Assembly (NCBI GenBank): GCA_964432995.1
Contig: CAYSPU010000309.1
Location: 1 to 6,223 of the forward strand
Length of the DNA: 6,223 nucleotides
Source of the DNA: CAYSPU01 sp964432995
GTDB lineage: Bacteria; Verrucomicrobiota; Verrucomicrobiia; Limisphaerales; JAHDYP01
Direction: 5' to 3'
Shown: piece after piece, positions 1 to 6,004 of the stretch
Numbering within the stretch: the first letter of the stretch is position 1
Layout: each line of letters opens with the position of its first letter
The notes under the pieces: model-generated
The model's database searches: none
The model's input: only the letters and a program-made list of their open reading frames with translations
What the model was told of the DNA's origin: nothing
Program-made: the position numbers and the translations under genes

Positions 1-590
<590 letters not shown>

Positions 591-1499
591 ATGAAAACAC
601 GTTTGGCGCTCCGTCGCCTGCTCCCGATGGTCGTTGCCGTCGCTTTTGTCCCTTCGCTGGCCTTGGCCGGTGTGACGGCCGAGGGTGCGAAGGTGGAGAA
701 GCTGGCCGGCGATTTCCAGTTCACCGAAGGCCCCACCGTGAACGCCGCTGGCGACGTGCTCTTCACCGACCAACCGAACGACCGGATCCTCAAGTGGAGC
801 GTCGACGGGAAGCTCACGACCTATCTCCAGCCGGCGGGGCGGGCCAACGGGATGTGCTTCGACGCGAAGGGCAACCTGTTCGTTTGCGCGGACGAGAAGA
901 ACGAGCTGTGGTCGATCGCGCCGGACGGGAAGCGCACGGTTCTCACCAAGGAATACGCGGGCAAGCCGTTGAATGGACCGAACGATGTCTGGGTGCGTCC
1001 CGATGGCGGGCTCTACTTCACGGACCCGTACTACCAGCGGTCCTGGTGGAAGCACCAGAAGCCGCCGCAGGACGGCGAACACGTCTATTACCTCGGTCCG
1101 GGAAAGCGGGAACCCGTTCGCGTCGTGGACGACCTGAAACAGCCAAACGGCATTGTCGGCACCGCGAACGGGAAGACGCTGTTCGTGGCGGACATCGGCG
1201 CCCGCAAGACTTACCGGTTTGAGGTGCAGCCCGACGGCACGCTGCGGAACAAGACGCTGTTTTGCGAGTCGGGTTCGGACGGGATGACGGTGGATGCGGA
1301 GGGCAACGTCTACCTGACGGGCCGCGGGGTGATGGTGTTTGACGCGAAAGGGCAGAAGATCGAGCAGATCGACGTGCCGGAGGGGTGGACGGCGAACGTG
1401 TGCATCGGGGGGAAGGACCGGCAGACGCTGTTCATCACGGCGAGCAAGGGATTCTATGCGGTGAAGCTCCGGGTCAAGGCCGGGGCGACGGCCAAGTGA
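591..1499 (+). CDS. Exported SMP-30/gluconolactonase-family (LRE-like) hydrolase
   Basis: A 302-residue protein of the SMP-30/gluconolactonase/LRE family, a six-bladed beta-propeller. Known members are metal-dependent lactonases that open sugar lactones such as gluconolactone; the substrate here is unknown. Residues 1-26 form a signal peptide: basic MKTRLALRR, a hydrophobic core, and an AlaLeuAla cleavage site before Gly27, so it probably acts in the periplasm. The four expected metal or active-site ligands can be placed by motif: Glu46 (FTEGPT), Asn131 (NGPND), Asn186 (QPNGI) and Asp230 (SDGMTVD). Repeated blade motifs such as DGGLYFTDPYY (138-148) and EGNVYLTGRG (237-246) support the fold. 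ATG 591 is chosen because it starts exactly at the signal peptide; an in-frame GTG at 561 would add ten residues before it. No clear Shine-Dalgarno is seen. It stands alone, with repeat-filled DNA downstream. Family is firm; reaction is inferred. Confidence 0.9.
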   Translation: MKTRLALRRLLPMVVAVAFVPSLALAGVTAEGAKVEKLAGDFQFTEGPTVNAAGDVLFTDQPNDRILKWSVDGKLTTYLQPAGRANGMCFDAKGNLFVCADEKNELWSIAPDGKRTVLTKEYAGKPLNGPNDVWVRPDGGLYFTDPYYQRSWWKHQKPPQDGEHVYYLGPGKREPVRVVDDLKQPNGIVGTANGKTLFVADIGARKTYRFEVQPDGTLRNKTLFCESGSDGMTVDAEGNVYLTGRGVMVFDAKGQKIEQIDVPEGWTANVCIGGKDRQTLFITASKGFYAVKLRVKAGATAK

Positions 1500-1504
1500 G
1501 TGGC

Positions 1505-1530
1505 CCCGCGGGCGCCAGGCGTTCCGCGGG
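1505..1530 (+). terminator. Possible terminator hairpin after the SMP-30 gene
   Basis: cccgcgg (1505-1511) pairs with ccgcggg (1524-1530) around a 12-nt loop, starting six bases after the stop codon. There is no T-run behind it, so it is not a classical intrinsic terminator. It could also be chance pairing in GC-rich DNA. Confidence 0.3.
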
Positions 1531-1653
1531 TAGCTGGACACCACGGCCAACGGATGTGCCTTGCTGCCGCGCGTTCCTGCGTGCTGCCAACTGATTTATC
1601 GGAAAGTCGGACCTCGGGAGTCTGGACGCGCGTTGAGGCCACGAACCGCGGAA

Positions 1654-1736
1654 GGTAGGGCGCGACCTCCGGGCGCGCCGGAAACAAGTGGTTTGCCAGC
1701 ATACTCCACCGGCGCCCTCGGAGAGGTCGCCCTACC
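1654..1736 (-). repeat. Palindromic repeat element A, copy 1 (83 bp)
   Basis: Two 26-nt arms (1654-1679 and 1711-1736) flank a 31-nt loop. The outer ends are ggtaggg and ccctacc. Each arm is the exact reverse complement of the opposite arm of copy 2 at 4003-4085, so this is the same element in reverse orientation. The arms pair with each other only imperfectly, leaving small bulges. The loop differs from copy 2 except for the strings acaagtg (1684-1690) and tccac (1705-1709). It is a non-coding intergenic REP/MITE-like unit; no target duplication is visible at its edges. Confidence 0.88.
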
Positions 1737-1939
1737 TGCTGCTGGCGGTCCGCGGGCATGCTGGACGTCCAGAGTCTGGCAGCTTGCTGTGGCCATGCAC
1801 CTGAGTCCGAAATCGCCGCATGCATTCAGGATGGAACGTGAATGCAGCCAACTCGATTTGTGGGGGTGGACCCGAGCTCCGAAGTCCGAACTGCGGGACC
1901 TGGAGAGCCGCTATCCGCCGGAGCGCATGCACTGGCACG

Positions 1940-2040
1940 ATGAACCCCATCGAATCCCCCTCGCCCGGCTGCGCCACCCTCTCCCCCTCCGAGGGGGAGA
2001 GGGCAGGGTGAGGGGGCGAGATCCTTGGAGAGGTTCATGG
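1940..2040 (-). repeat. Palindromic repeat element C, copy 1
   Basis: The core is a near-perfect palindrome: ccctctccccctc (1977-1989) pairs with gagggggagaggg (1991-2003), about 13 bp with almost no loop. Outer pairing of ctcgccc with gggcgag (2014-2020) extends it. The unit is bordered by atgaacc (1940-1946) and its complement ggttcat (2032-2038). Read on the - strand, its edge catgaacctctcca (2039-2026) is identical to 4216-4229 of copy 2. It has no T-run, so I read it as a dispersed repeat, though such a hairpin upstream of thiG could also block read-through transcription. Confidence 0.82.
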
Positions 2041-2102
2041 AGAGAGGGGTCTTGGCCCTCGACAGCGCCTGGGGGCGTCCTTAGTCTGCGCCGGTGTCAC
2101 GG

Positions 2103-2882
2103 ATGAACGGCGCGCTGGTCATTGCCGGTCGGAACTTCCAGTCCCGGTTGATTCTGGGGACGGGCAAGTTCTCCTCGCCGGAAGCCATGCGGGACGCGCT
2201 GGCGGCCAGCGGCGCGGAGATGGTCACCGTGGCGCTGCGTCGAGCGGACCTGAGCGGGCGCCGGGATCCGTTCGCCAACATCCTCGAGTTTCTCGATCCC
2301 CAACGCTACCTGTTGCTGCCGAACACGAGCGGGGCGATGAACGCGGAGGAAGCGGTTCGCCTGGCCCGGTTGGCGCGGGCGGCCGGGCTCCCGAACTGGG
2401 TGAAACTCGAGATTCATCCGGACCCGCGCTACCTGCTGCCGGACCCGGTGGAGACGCTGGCGGCGGCGGAGCAATTGGTGGGAGAAGGTTTCGTGGTATT
2501 GCCGTACATCAACGCCGATCCGGTGCTGGCGAAACGCCTGCAGGACATCGGGGTGGCGACGGTCATGCCGCTGGGCTCGCCCATCGGTTCGAACCAAGGG
2601 ATTCGGACGCGCGACCAACTGCGGATCATCCTCGAGCAGGCGACGGTGCCGGTGGTGGTGGACGCGGGGTTGGGCGCGCCGAGTCACGCGGCGGAAGCAA
2701 TGGAACTGGGGGCGGACGCGGTGCTGGTGAACACGGCGATTGCGGTGGCCGCGGATCCGAATCGAATGGCGGTGGCGTTCAAGATGGCGGTCGAGGCCGG
2801 CCGGGCCGCCTTTGAAATCGGTCTGGCGGCGGCCTCCGAGGCGGCGAGTCCAACGAGTCCGCTCACCGCGTTTCTCGAGTAG
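2103..2882 (+). CDS. thiG: Thiazole synthase ThiG
   Basis: A 259-residue cytoplasmic TIM-barrel enzyme of thiamin synthesis. It joins 1-deoxy-D-xylulose 5-phosphate, dehydroglycine and sulfur from ThiS-thiocarboxylate into the thiazole phosphate. Length matches the family. The start reads NFQSRLILGTGKF, typical of ThiG. Lys101 in VKLEIHPD is the Schiff-base lysine, with Glu103 and Asp187 (VVVDAGLG) in the other active-site positions; all three are offset by five from B. subtilis Lys96, Glu98 and Asp182. The phosphate-binding C-terminal part contains AMELGADAVLVNTAIA (199-214). ATG 2103 is preferred; a GTG at 2094 would add three residues. Neither has a clear ribosome binding site. thiS, thiF and thiO/thiH are not adjacent, so partners must be elsewhere. 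The next gene starts 73 nt later on the same strand and could be co-transcribed. PNTSGA (73-78) replaces the more usual PNTAGC. Confidence 0.95.
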   Translation: MNGALVIAGRNFQSRLILGTGKFSSPEAMRDALAASGAEMVTVALRRADLSGRRDPFANILEFLDPQRYLLLPNTSGAMNAEEAVRLARLARAAGLPNWVKLEIHPDPRYLLPDPVETLAAAEQLVGEGFVVLPYINADPVLAKRLQDIGVATVMPLGSPIGSNQGIRTRDQLRIILEQATVPVVVDAGLGAPSHAAEAMELGADAVLVNTAIAVAADPNRMAVAFKMAVEAGRAAFEIGLAAASEAASPTSPLTAFLE

Positions 2883-2938
2883 GCACCGGAGGCCCCGGCT
2901 GAGGTTGGTGTGGGGTAGAGACATGTGGCGAAGCGCAA

Positions 2939-2943
2939 CGAGG
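2939..2943 (+). promoter_or_regulatory. Ribosome binding site for rfaE1
   Basis: A gagga-type Shine-Dalgarno sequence (cgaggaacc context) lies about 12 nt before ATG 2956. This spacing favours 2956 over the in-frame ATG at 2923, which would add eleven residues of non-family sequence. Confidence 0.45.
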
Positions 2944-2955
2944 AACCGGCAAACG

Positions 2956-3963
2956 ATGAACCTCCTCTCCCGGAAACGAGTGAACGACCTGCTGACTGCG
3001 GCGCGGAAGACGCGGATCCTGGTCGTGGGGGACGTGATGCTCGATCAGTTCATTTGGGGTCGAGTGACGCGGATATCGCCGGAAGCGCCGGTCCCGGTGG
3101 TCGAGTTTGAGCGGGAGAGTTTCATGCCGGGCGGCGCGGCCAATGTGGCTCGCAACCTGGTGTCCCTCGGGGCGGCGGCGGATCTGTGCGGCGTCGTGGG
3201 ACGGGATCGTGCCGGCGGCCAACTGCGGTCGTCGCTCGAGCAATTGGGCGTGGATTGCACCGGCTTGCGCTGCGTGGGGGCGCGCATGACCACCCGCAAG
3301 ACCCGGATCCTGGCGCAGCAGCAGCAGGTGGCCAGGGTGGATCGGGAAACCCGAAGCGACCTGGAGGCGACGACTACCAGTCGACTCCGGGATTACTTGC
3401 AGAACGCACTGCGGAACGCCGACGCGGTGATCGTGGGCGATTACGGCAAAGGAGTGATCACGCAGAGCCTGCTGGATGCCCTGAAGACGATGTGCCGACA
3501 GCGCGGTCTTTGGCTGAGCCTGGATCCCAAGCCGATCCGGCGGTTGGGCCTCGAGGGTCTATCCCTGATCACTCCGAACCGGAAAGAGGCCTTCGCCCTA
3601 GCGGGCATTCCGGAGACAGCGCGATCGTCGGATCCGGCTTCGGATCCGGCGTTGCGGGAAGTGGTGGAGGTGCTGCTGTCACGGTTGAAGCCGGCGCTCC
3701 TGTTGATCACGCTGGGGGAACAGGGGATGCTCCTGGCCCAACGCGGCGCGCCGCCGCATCACATTCCTACGGTGGCGCAGGAGGTGTATGACGTGTCCGG
3801 CGCCGGGGACACGGTGATCGCCTCGTTCACGCTGGCGGTGGCGGCCGGGGCTTCGCCGCTGGAGGCGGCCGTGTTTTCCAATCACGCGGCCGGCGTGGTC
3901 GTGGGGAAGGTCGGCACGGCGTCGGTCACCCCGGACGAACTGCGCCGGAGCTTTCGACCGTAG
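2956..3963 (+). CDS. rfaE1: D-glycero-beta-D-manno-heptose-7-phosphate kinase (RfaE domain I)
   Basis: A 335-residue PfkB-family sugar kinase that phosphorylates heptose 7-phosphate at position 1, the second step to ADP-heptose for the LPS inner core. Visible motifs: GDVMLDQFIWGRVTRISPEAP (from 25), which is characteristic of RfaE/HldE kinases rather than of ribokinases; PfkB signature 1 GGAANVARNLVSLGA (59-73); SLDPK (188-192) and TPNRKEA (206-212); and PfkB signature 2 DVSGAGDTVIASF (279-291) with the catalytic base Asp285. The protein stops where the kinase domain stops, so it lacks the cytidylyltransferase domain fused in E. coli HldE; a separate rfaE2/hldC-type gene is expected elsewhere. 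gmhB, the next pathway enzyme, follows after a 396-nt repeat-filled gap. A gluco- or fructokinase is unlikely given the RfaE-type N-terminus. Confidence 0.93.
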   Translation: MNLLSRKRVNDLLTAARKTRILVVGDVMLDQFIWGRVTRISPEAPVPVVEFERESFMPGGAANVARNLVSLGAAADLCGVVGRDRAGGQLRSSLEQLGVDCTGLRCVGARMTTRKTRILAQQQQVARVDRETRSDLEATTTSRLRDYLQNALRNADAVIVGDYGKGVITQSLLDALKTMCRQRGLWLSLDPKPIRRLGLEGLSLITPNRKEAFALAGIPETARSSDPASDPALREVVEVLLSRLKPALLLITLGEQGMLLAQRGAPPHHIPTVAQEVYDVSGAGDTVIASFTLAVAAGASPLEAAVFSNHAAGVVVGKVGTASVTPDELRRSFRP

Positions 3964-4002
3964 AACCGCAAACATCCGACCCTCTCGCTCCATGAACCAT
4001 CA

Positions 4003-4085
4003 GGTAGGGCGACCTCTCCGAGGGCGCCGCAACGTGGATTCTCCGAAGCACTTGTCTTCGGCGCGCCCGGAGGTCGCGCCCTACC
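4003..4085 (+). repeat. Palindromic repeat element A, copy 2 (83 bp)
   Basis: Same length and layout as copy 1 but inverted: arms 4003-4028 and 4060-4085 are base-for-base reverse complements of 1711-1736 and 1654-1679. The 31-nt loop (4029-4059) has diverged, keeping gtgga (4034-4038) and cacttgt (4049-4055). In this copy the loop top forms its own stem: cgaag (4044-4048) with cttcg (4056-4060) presents cacttgt as a 7-nt apical loop. No coding content. Confidence 0.88.
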
Positions 4086-4099
4086 GCGTGCATTTTCGC

Positions 4100-4169
4100 G
4101 TAGCCGCCGACGTCCGTCGGCGCACTTCTCCCTCCCGCGAAGTCTGCGCGGACTTACGTCCGCGGCTAC
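4100..4169. repeat. Long hairpin element B with paired sub-hairpins
   Basis: A 70-nt imperfect palindrome: 4100-4128 pairs with 4139-4169 around the loop tccctcccgc, with four mismatches and a 2-nt bulge. Each arm is also a small hairpin: gccgac/gtcggc (left) and gcggac/gtccgc (right), both with 4-nt loops. Two of the arm-to-arm mismatches are C-G to G-C swaps that preserve the small hairpins. It sits 14 nt after repeat A and ends directly at ggttcatgg (4170-4178). Only one copy is in this window, so its status as a dispersed repeat is inferred. Confidence 0.75.
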
Positions 4170-4215
4170 GGTTCATGGGCACAAAACACTCTGGTTCCAG
4201 GGAAAGGCGGCTTTG

Positions 4216-4303
4216 CATGAACCTCTCCATGGAGCTCGCCCCCTCACCCCATCCCTCTCCCCCTCCGCGGGGGGGGGGGGGGGGGGGCCGGGGGGGGGGG
4301 GGG
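4216..4303 (+). repeat. Palindromic repeat element C, copy 2, right half replaced by poly-G
   Basis: The left part, from catgaacctctcca (4216-4229) through gctcgccccctcaccc to ccctctccccctcc (4253-4266), follows copy 1 read on the - strand. The expected complementary right arm, a G/A-rich strand in copy 1, is absent. Instead there are 19 Gs (4269-4287), CC, and 14 Gs (4290-4303). Replacement of an A-containing purine arm by pure G suggests base-calling failure in a strong hairpin rather than true sequence. Confidence 0.75.
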
Positions 4304-4347
4304 CGGCCCGGGTCCTGGGGCCCACGCTCAACTGCCTCCAAGTTGCC

Positions 4348-4352
4348 GGGAG
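4348..4352 (+). promoter_or_regulatory. Ribosome binding site for gmhB
   Basis: gggag with a 7-nt spacer to ATG 4360. It fixes this start against the longer open frame that runs back through the repeats to 4213. Confidence 0.65.
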
Positions 4353-4359
4353 CGGCAGA

Positions 4360-4908
4360 ATGAAAGCGGTGTTCCTGGATCGCGACGGGACCATCATCGC
4401 CGAGAAGGAGTATCTGCGCGATCCGGCGCAGGTGGAGATTCTGCCGGGCGTTCCGGGGGCGCTCCGGCGGCTGCAGGAGTCCGGCTACCTTCTCATCCTG
4501 GTTACCAACCAGTCCGGCATCGGGCGCGGCTTTTTCACCATGGACGACCTGGAGCGGGTCAACGGGCGGATGCTGGCCGAGTTGGCTCGTGACGGCGTCC
4601 ACATTGCGCGGATCTACTCCGCGCCGGAAGCGCCGGACCAACCCAGCCGCGGCCGGAAACCGTCACCCCAATTCCTGTGGGATGCTCGGGACGAATTCGG
4701 CCTCGACCTGCCGCGGTGCCACATGGTGGGGGACAAGTGGATCGACCTCGAGTGCGGGTGGAATGCCGGGGTCGCGGCCTCGATCCTCGTCCGCACCGGC
4801 TACGGGAAGGACGTCGAGCGGAAGCAGGGGGCGGCGTTGGGGCGGGCGGTCGTGGTGGATGATCTGGCGGGGGCGGTGGACTGGATTCTCGGGCAAGCGG
4901 AGCGGTAA
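4360..4908 (+). CDS. gmhB: D,D-heptose 1,7-bisphosphate phosphatase GmhB (HAD-IIIA), zinc-site-less variant
   Basis: A 182-residue cytoplasmic HAD-superfamily phosphatase that removes the 7-phosphate of heptose 1,7-bisphosphate in ADP-heptose synthesis. HAD motifs: I, DRDGT (7-11) with nucleophile Asp7 and acid/base Asp9; II, Thr49 in VTNQSGIGRG; III, Lys100 in GRKPSP; IV, Asp125 in MVGDKWIDLE. Length fits GmhB. The loop before motif III reads IYSAPEAPDQPSRGRKP (85-101), where E. coli-type GmhB has a Cys/His zinc site (CPH..C.CRKP); here the four ligands are missing. The related HisB N-terminal domain (histidinol phosphatase) is the main alternative. The placement after rfaE1 and before kdsB, with no his genes, favours GmhB. 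kdsB follows after a 306-nt gap with its own possible promoter. Confidence 0.88.
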   Translation: MKAVFLDRDGTIIAEKEYLRDPAQVEILPGVPGALRRLQESGYLLILVTNQSGIGRGFFTMDDLERVNGRMLAELARDGVHIARIYSAPEAPDQPSRGRKPSPQFLWDARDEFGLDLPRCHMVGDKWIDLECGWNAGVAASILVRTGYGKDVERKQGAALGRAVVVDDLAGAVDWILGQAER

Positions 4909-5049
4909 CTTCGGGCGGTCCGAAGGGCGAGTCGGCATTCGAGTGTGTCAGGACGATCGAATGCCCGCCGGGTTTCGGACCGCGGCTCTTCTGAGCCGCA
5001 GGGGATGGTGTGCGTCTTCTGCTGCGGGTCAGACGACCGGCGGTCCGAA
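4909..5049 (+). repeat. Nested and mutually exclusive hairpins around gcggtccgaa
   Basis: gcggtccgaa occurs at 4915-4924 and 5040-5049, and its complement ttcggaccgc at 4974-4983, so the middle copy can pair with either outer copy. Inside the left pair a second stem forms between ggcattcga (4934-4942) and tcgaatgcc (4957-4965). Overlapping the middle copy is a tight hairpin, gcggctc/gagccgc (4982-4988/4993-4999) with a TTCT loop. A short stem, cttcgg/ccgaag (4909-4914/4920-4925), touches the gmhB stop codon. None is followed by a T-run. Confidence 0.7.
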
Positions 5050-5077
5050 GGCGGGTGTGTGATCATCCATTCCTGAT

Positions 5078-5106
5078 TTGCCAGCGGGCCGCGGGCGGGT
5101 TATACG
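5078..5106 (+). promoter_or_regulatory. Candidate sigma70-type promoter for kdsB-pyrG
   Basis: TTGCCA (5078-5083) matches five of six bases of the -35 consensus, and TATACG (5101-5106) four of six of the -10, with exactly 17 nt between them. This AT-richer patch stands out in GC-rich surroundings. It would give a leader of about 100 nt before kdsB. Sequence match only. Confidence 0.4.
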
Positions 5107-5214
5107 CGACGCCGACATGGCCGCGGCGGGCGGGCGGGTTTCCGTGGAGTGCTGGTTGGCGCTCTCTGTCCGCGCGGCGGCAGCAACGGTTGATCTCAAC
5201 CTGGCTCCGATTCT

Positions 5215-5955
5215 GTGAGGGTATTAGGCATTATTCCGGCGCGCTACGCCTCGACGCGGTTTCCGGGCAAACCGCTGGTGTTGATCGCTGGGAAGCCGTT
5301 GGTGCAGCACGTGGTCGAGCGTTGTCGGCAGGCCCGGTCGCTGAGCGACGTGATCGTGGCCACGGACGACGCGCGGATTCGCGAGGTGGCCGCTCGGTTT
5401 TGCCGGGTGGAGATGACCTCGCCGGAGCACCCGAGCGGGACCGACCGGATTGCGGAGGTGGCGGCCCGGTGCGCTTGTGACGGTGTGGTGAACATTCAGG
5501 GAGATGAGCCGCTGATGAACCCGACGGTGGTGGATGAGGTGGCGAACGCCCTGAGCGGCAACGAGATGTCGACGGCGGCGGCGCCACTCCGCGAGGCGGC
5601 GGACTACGACAATCCGAACGTGGTGAAAGTCGTTGTCAGCGTCGAAGGCCGGGCTCTATATTTCTCGCGGCGCACGATTCCGTATCTGCGCGATGCCGCC
5701 CAACGGTCCGTGACCGAGCAGTTGGCGGCCTTTTCGTTTTTGAGGCATTTGGGCATTTACGGATATCGACGCGAGACGCTGCTGCGGTTGGTGCGGTTTC
5801 CGGTGTCGGCGCTCGAGCAGGCGGAGAAGCTCGAACAACTGCGGGCCCTGGAGCATGGAATCCCGATTGGCGTGGCCCGGGTGGATTACGAGAGCATTGG
5901 GGTGGACGTGCCGGCCGATGTCGAGCGCGTGGAGCGGTTCCTGGCAAGGGCGTGA
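5215..5955 (+). CDS. kdsB: 3-deoxy-manno-octulosonate cytidylyltransferase (CMP-Kdo synthetase)
   Basis: A 246-residue cytoplasmic nucleotidyltransferase that makes CMP-Kdo and pyrophosphate from Kdo and CTP, activating Kdo for lipid A/inner-core assembly. The N-terminus GIIPARYASTRFPGKPL (5-21) is the CTP-binding signature. ATDD (49-52), HPSGTDRIAEV (72-82) and NIQGDEP (93-99) follow, with Asp97 as a metal ligand. RHLGIYGYR (177-185), EKLEQLRALE (204-213) and GVDVPADVERVE (229-240) with Asp231 complete the family pattern. Length is normal for KdsB. The start is GTG 5215, four residues before the conserved block; no ATG fits, and no Shine-Dalgarno sequence is visible, so translation may be modest. 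pyrG starts 49 nt after its stop codon on the same strand, so the two probably form an operon in which PyrG supplies the CTP that KdsB uses. Confidence 0.95.
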   Translation: MRVLGIIPARYASTRFPGKPLVLIAGKPLVQHVVERCRQARSLSDVIVATDDARIREVAARFCRVEMTSPEHPSGTDRIAEVAARCACDGVVNIQGDEPLMNPTVVDEVANALSGNEMSTAAAPLREAADYDNPNVVKVVVSVEGRALYFSRRTIPYLRDAAQRSVTEQLAAFSFLRHLGIYGYRRETLLRLVRFPVSALEQAEKLEQLRALEHGIPIGVARVDYESIGVDVPADVERVERFLARA

Positions 5956-6004
5956 GGTCGCCCCGGGAACAGGATCGCGGAGGCGTGGCGTCACCTGACC
6001 AGAT

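Larger units (their letters stand above)
1500..2102. other. Repeat-rich spacer between SMP-30 gene and thiG
   Basis: No credible coding region: the open frames here run through palindromic repeats. It contains the A element (1654-1736), a 12-bp perfect palindrome ctggacgtccag (1761-1772), an 8-bp direct repeat gagtctgg (1618-1625 and 1772-1779) placed on either side of the A element, and the C element (about 1940-2040). The part 1773-1939 shows nothing I can name. No ThiS-like small gene was found before thiG. Confidence 0.7.
3964..4359. other. Repeat-filled spacer between rfaE1 and gmhB
   Basis: This 396-nt gap has no gene. It holds, in order, repeat A copy 2 (4003-4085), hairpin element B (4100-4169), and repeat C copy 2 running into G homopolymers (4216-4303). 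The frame upstream of gmhB is open through the repeats and G runs, giving a low-complexity Gly/Pro translation that is not part of the protein. No promoter for gmhB is evident in the remaining short unique stretches. Confidence 0.8.
4909..5214. other. Structured spacer between gmhB and kdsB
   Basis: No gene is seen in these 306 nt. The left half (4909-5049) holds overlapping inverted repeats built around three copies of gcggtccgaa or its complement. The right half (5050-5214) has a candidate promoter at 5078-5106 and an otherwise unstructured leader without a visible ribosome binding site. Confidence 0.7.

Noticed and set aside
1561..2106. A 181-residue + strand open frame in the spacer before thiG
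   Set aside because: It reads through both palindromic repeats A and C, has no recognisable domain, and looks like random GC-rich translation.
2097..2924. A 275-residue - strand open frame
   Set aside because: It is antisense to thiG, rich in His, Arg and Gln, and without motifs.
2923..2955. ATG eleven codons upstream of the rfaE1 start
   Set aside because: The added residues do not look like the family N-terminus, and a gagga motif sits ahead of ATG 2956; it cannot be fully excluded.
1654..4303. CRISPR array or integron attC array formed by the repeated palindromes
   Set aside because: The repeats are not regularly spaced, occur in opposite orientations around ordinary genes, and no cas or integrase gene is present.
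4213..4359. N-terminal extension of gmhB starting in the repeat region
   Set aside because: The extension is translated repeat C and poly-G sequence; ATG 4360 has a proper ribosome binding site and the canonical MKAVFLDRDGT start.
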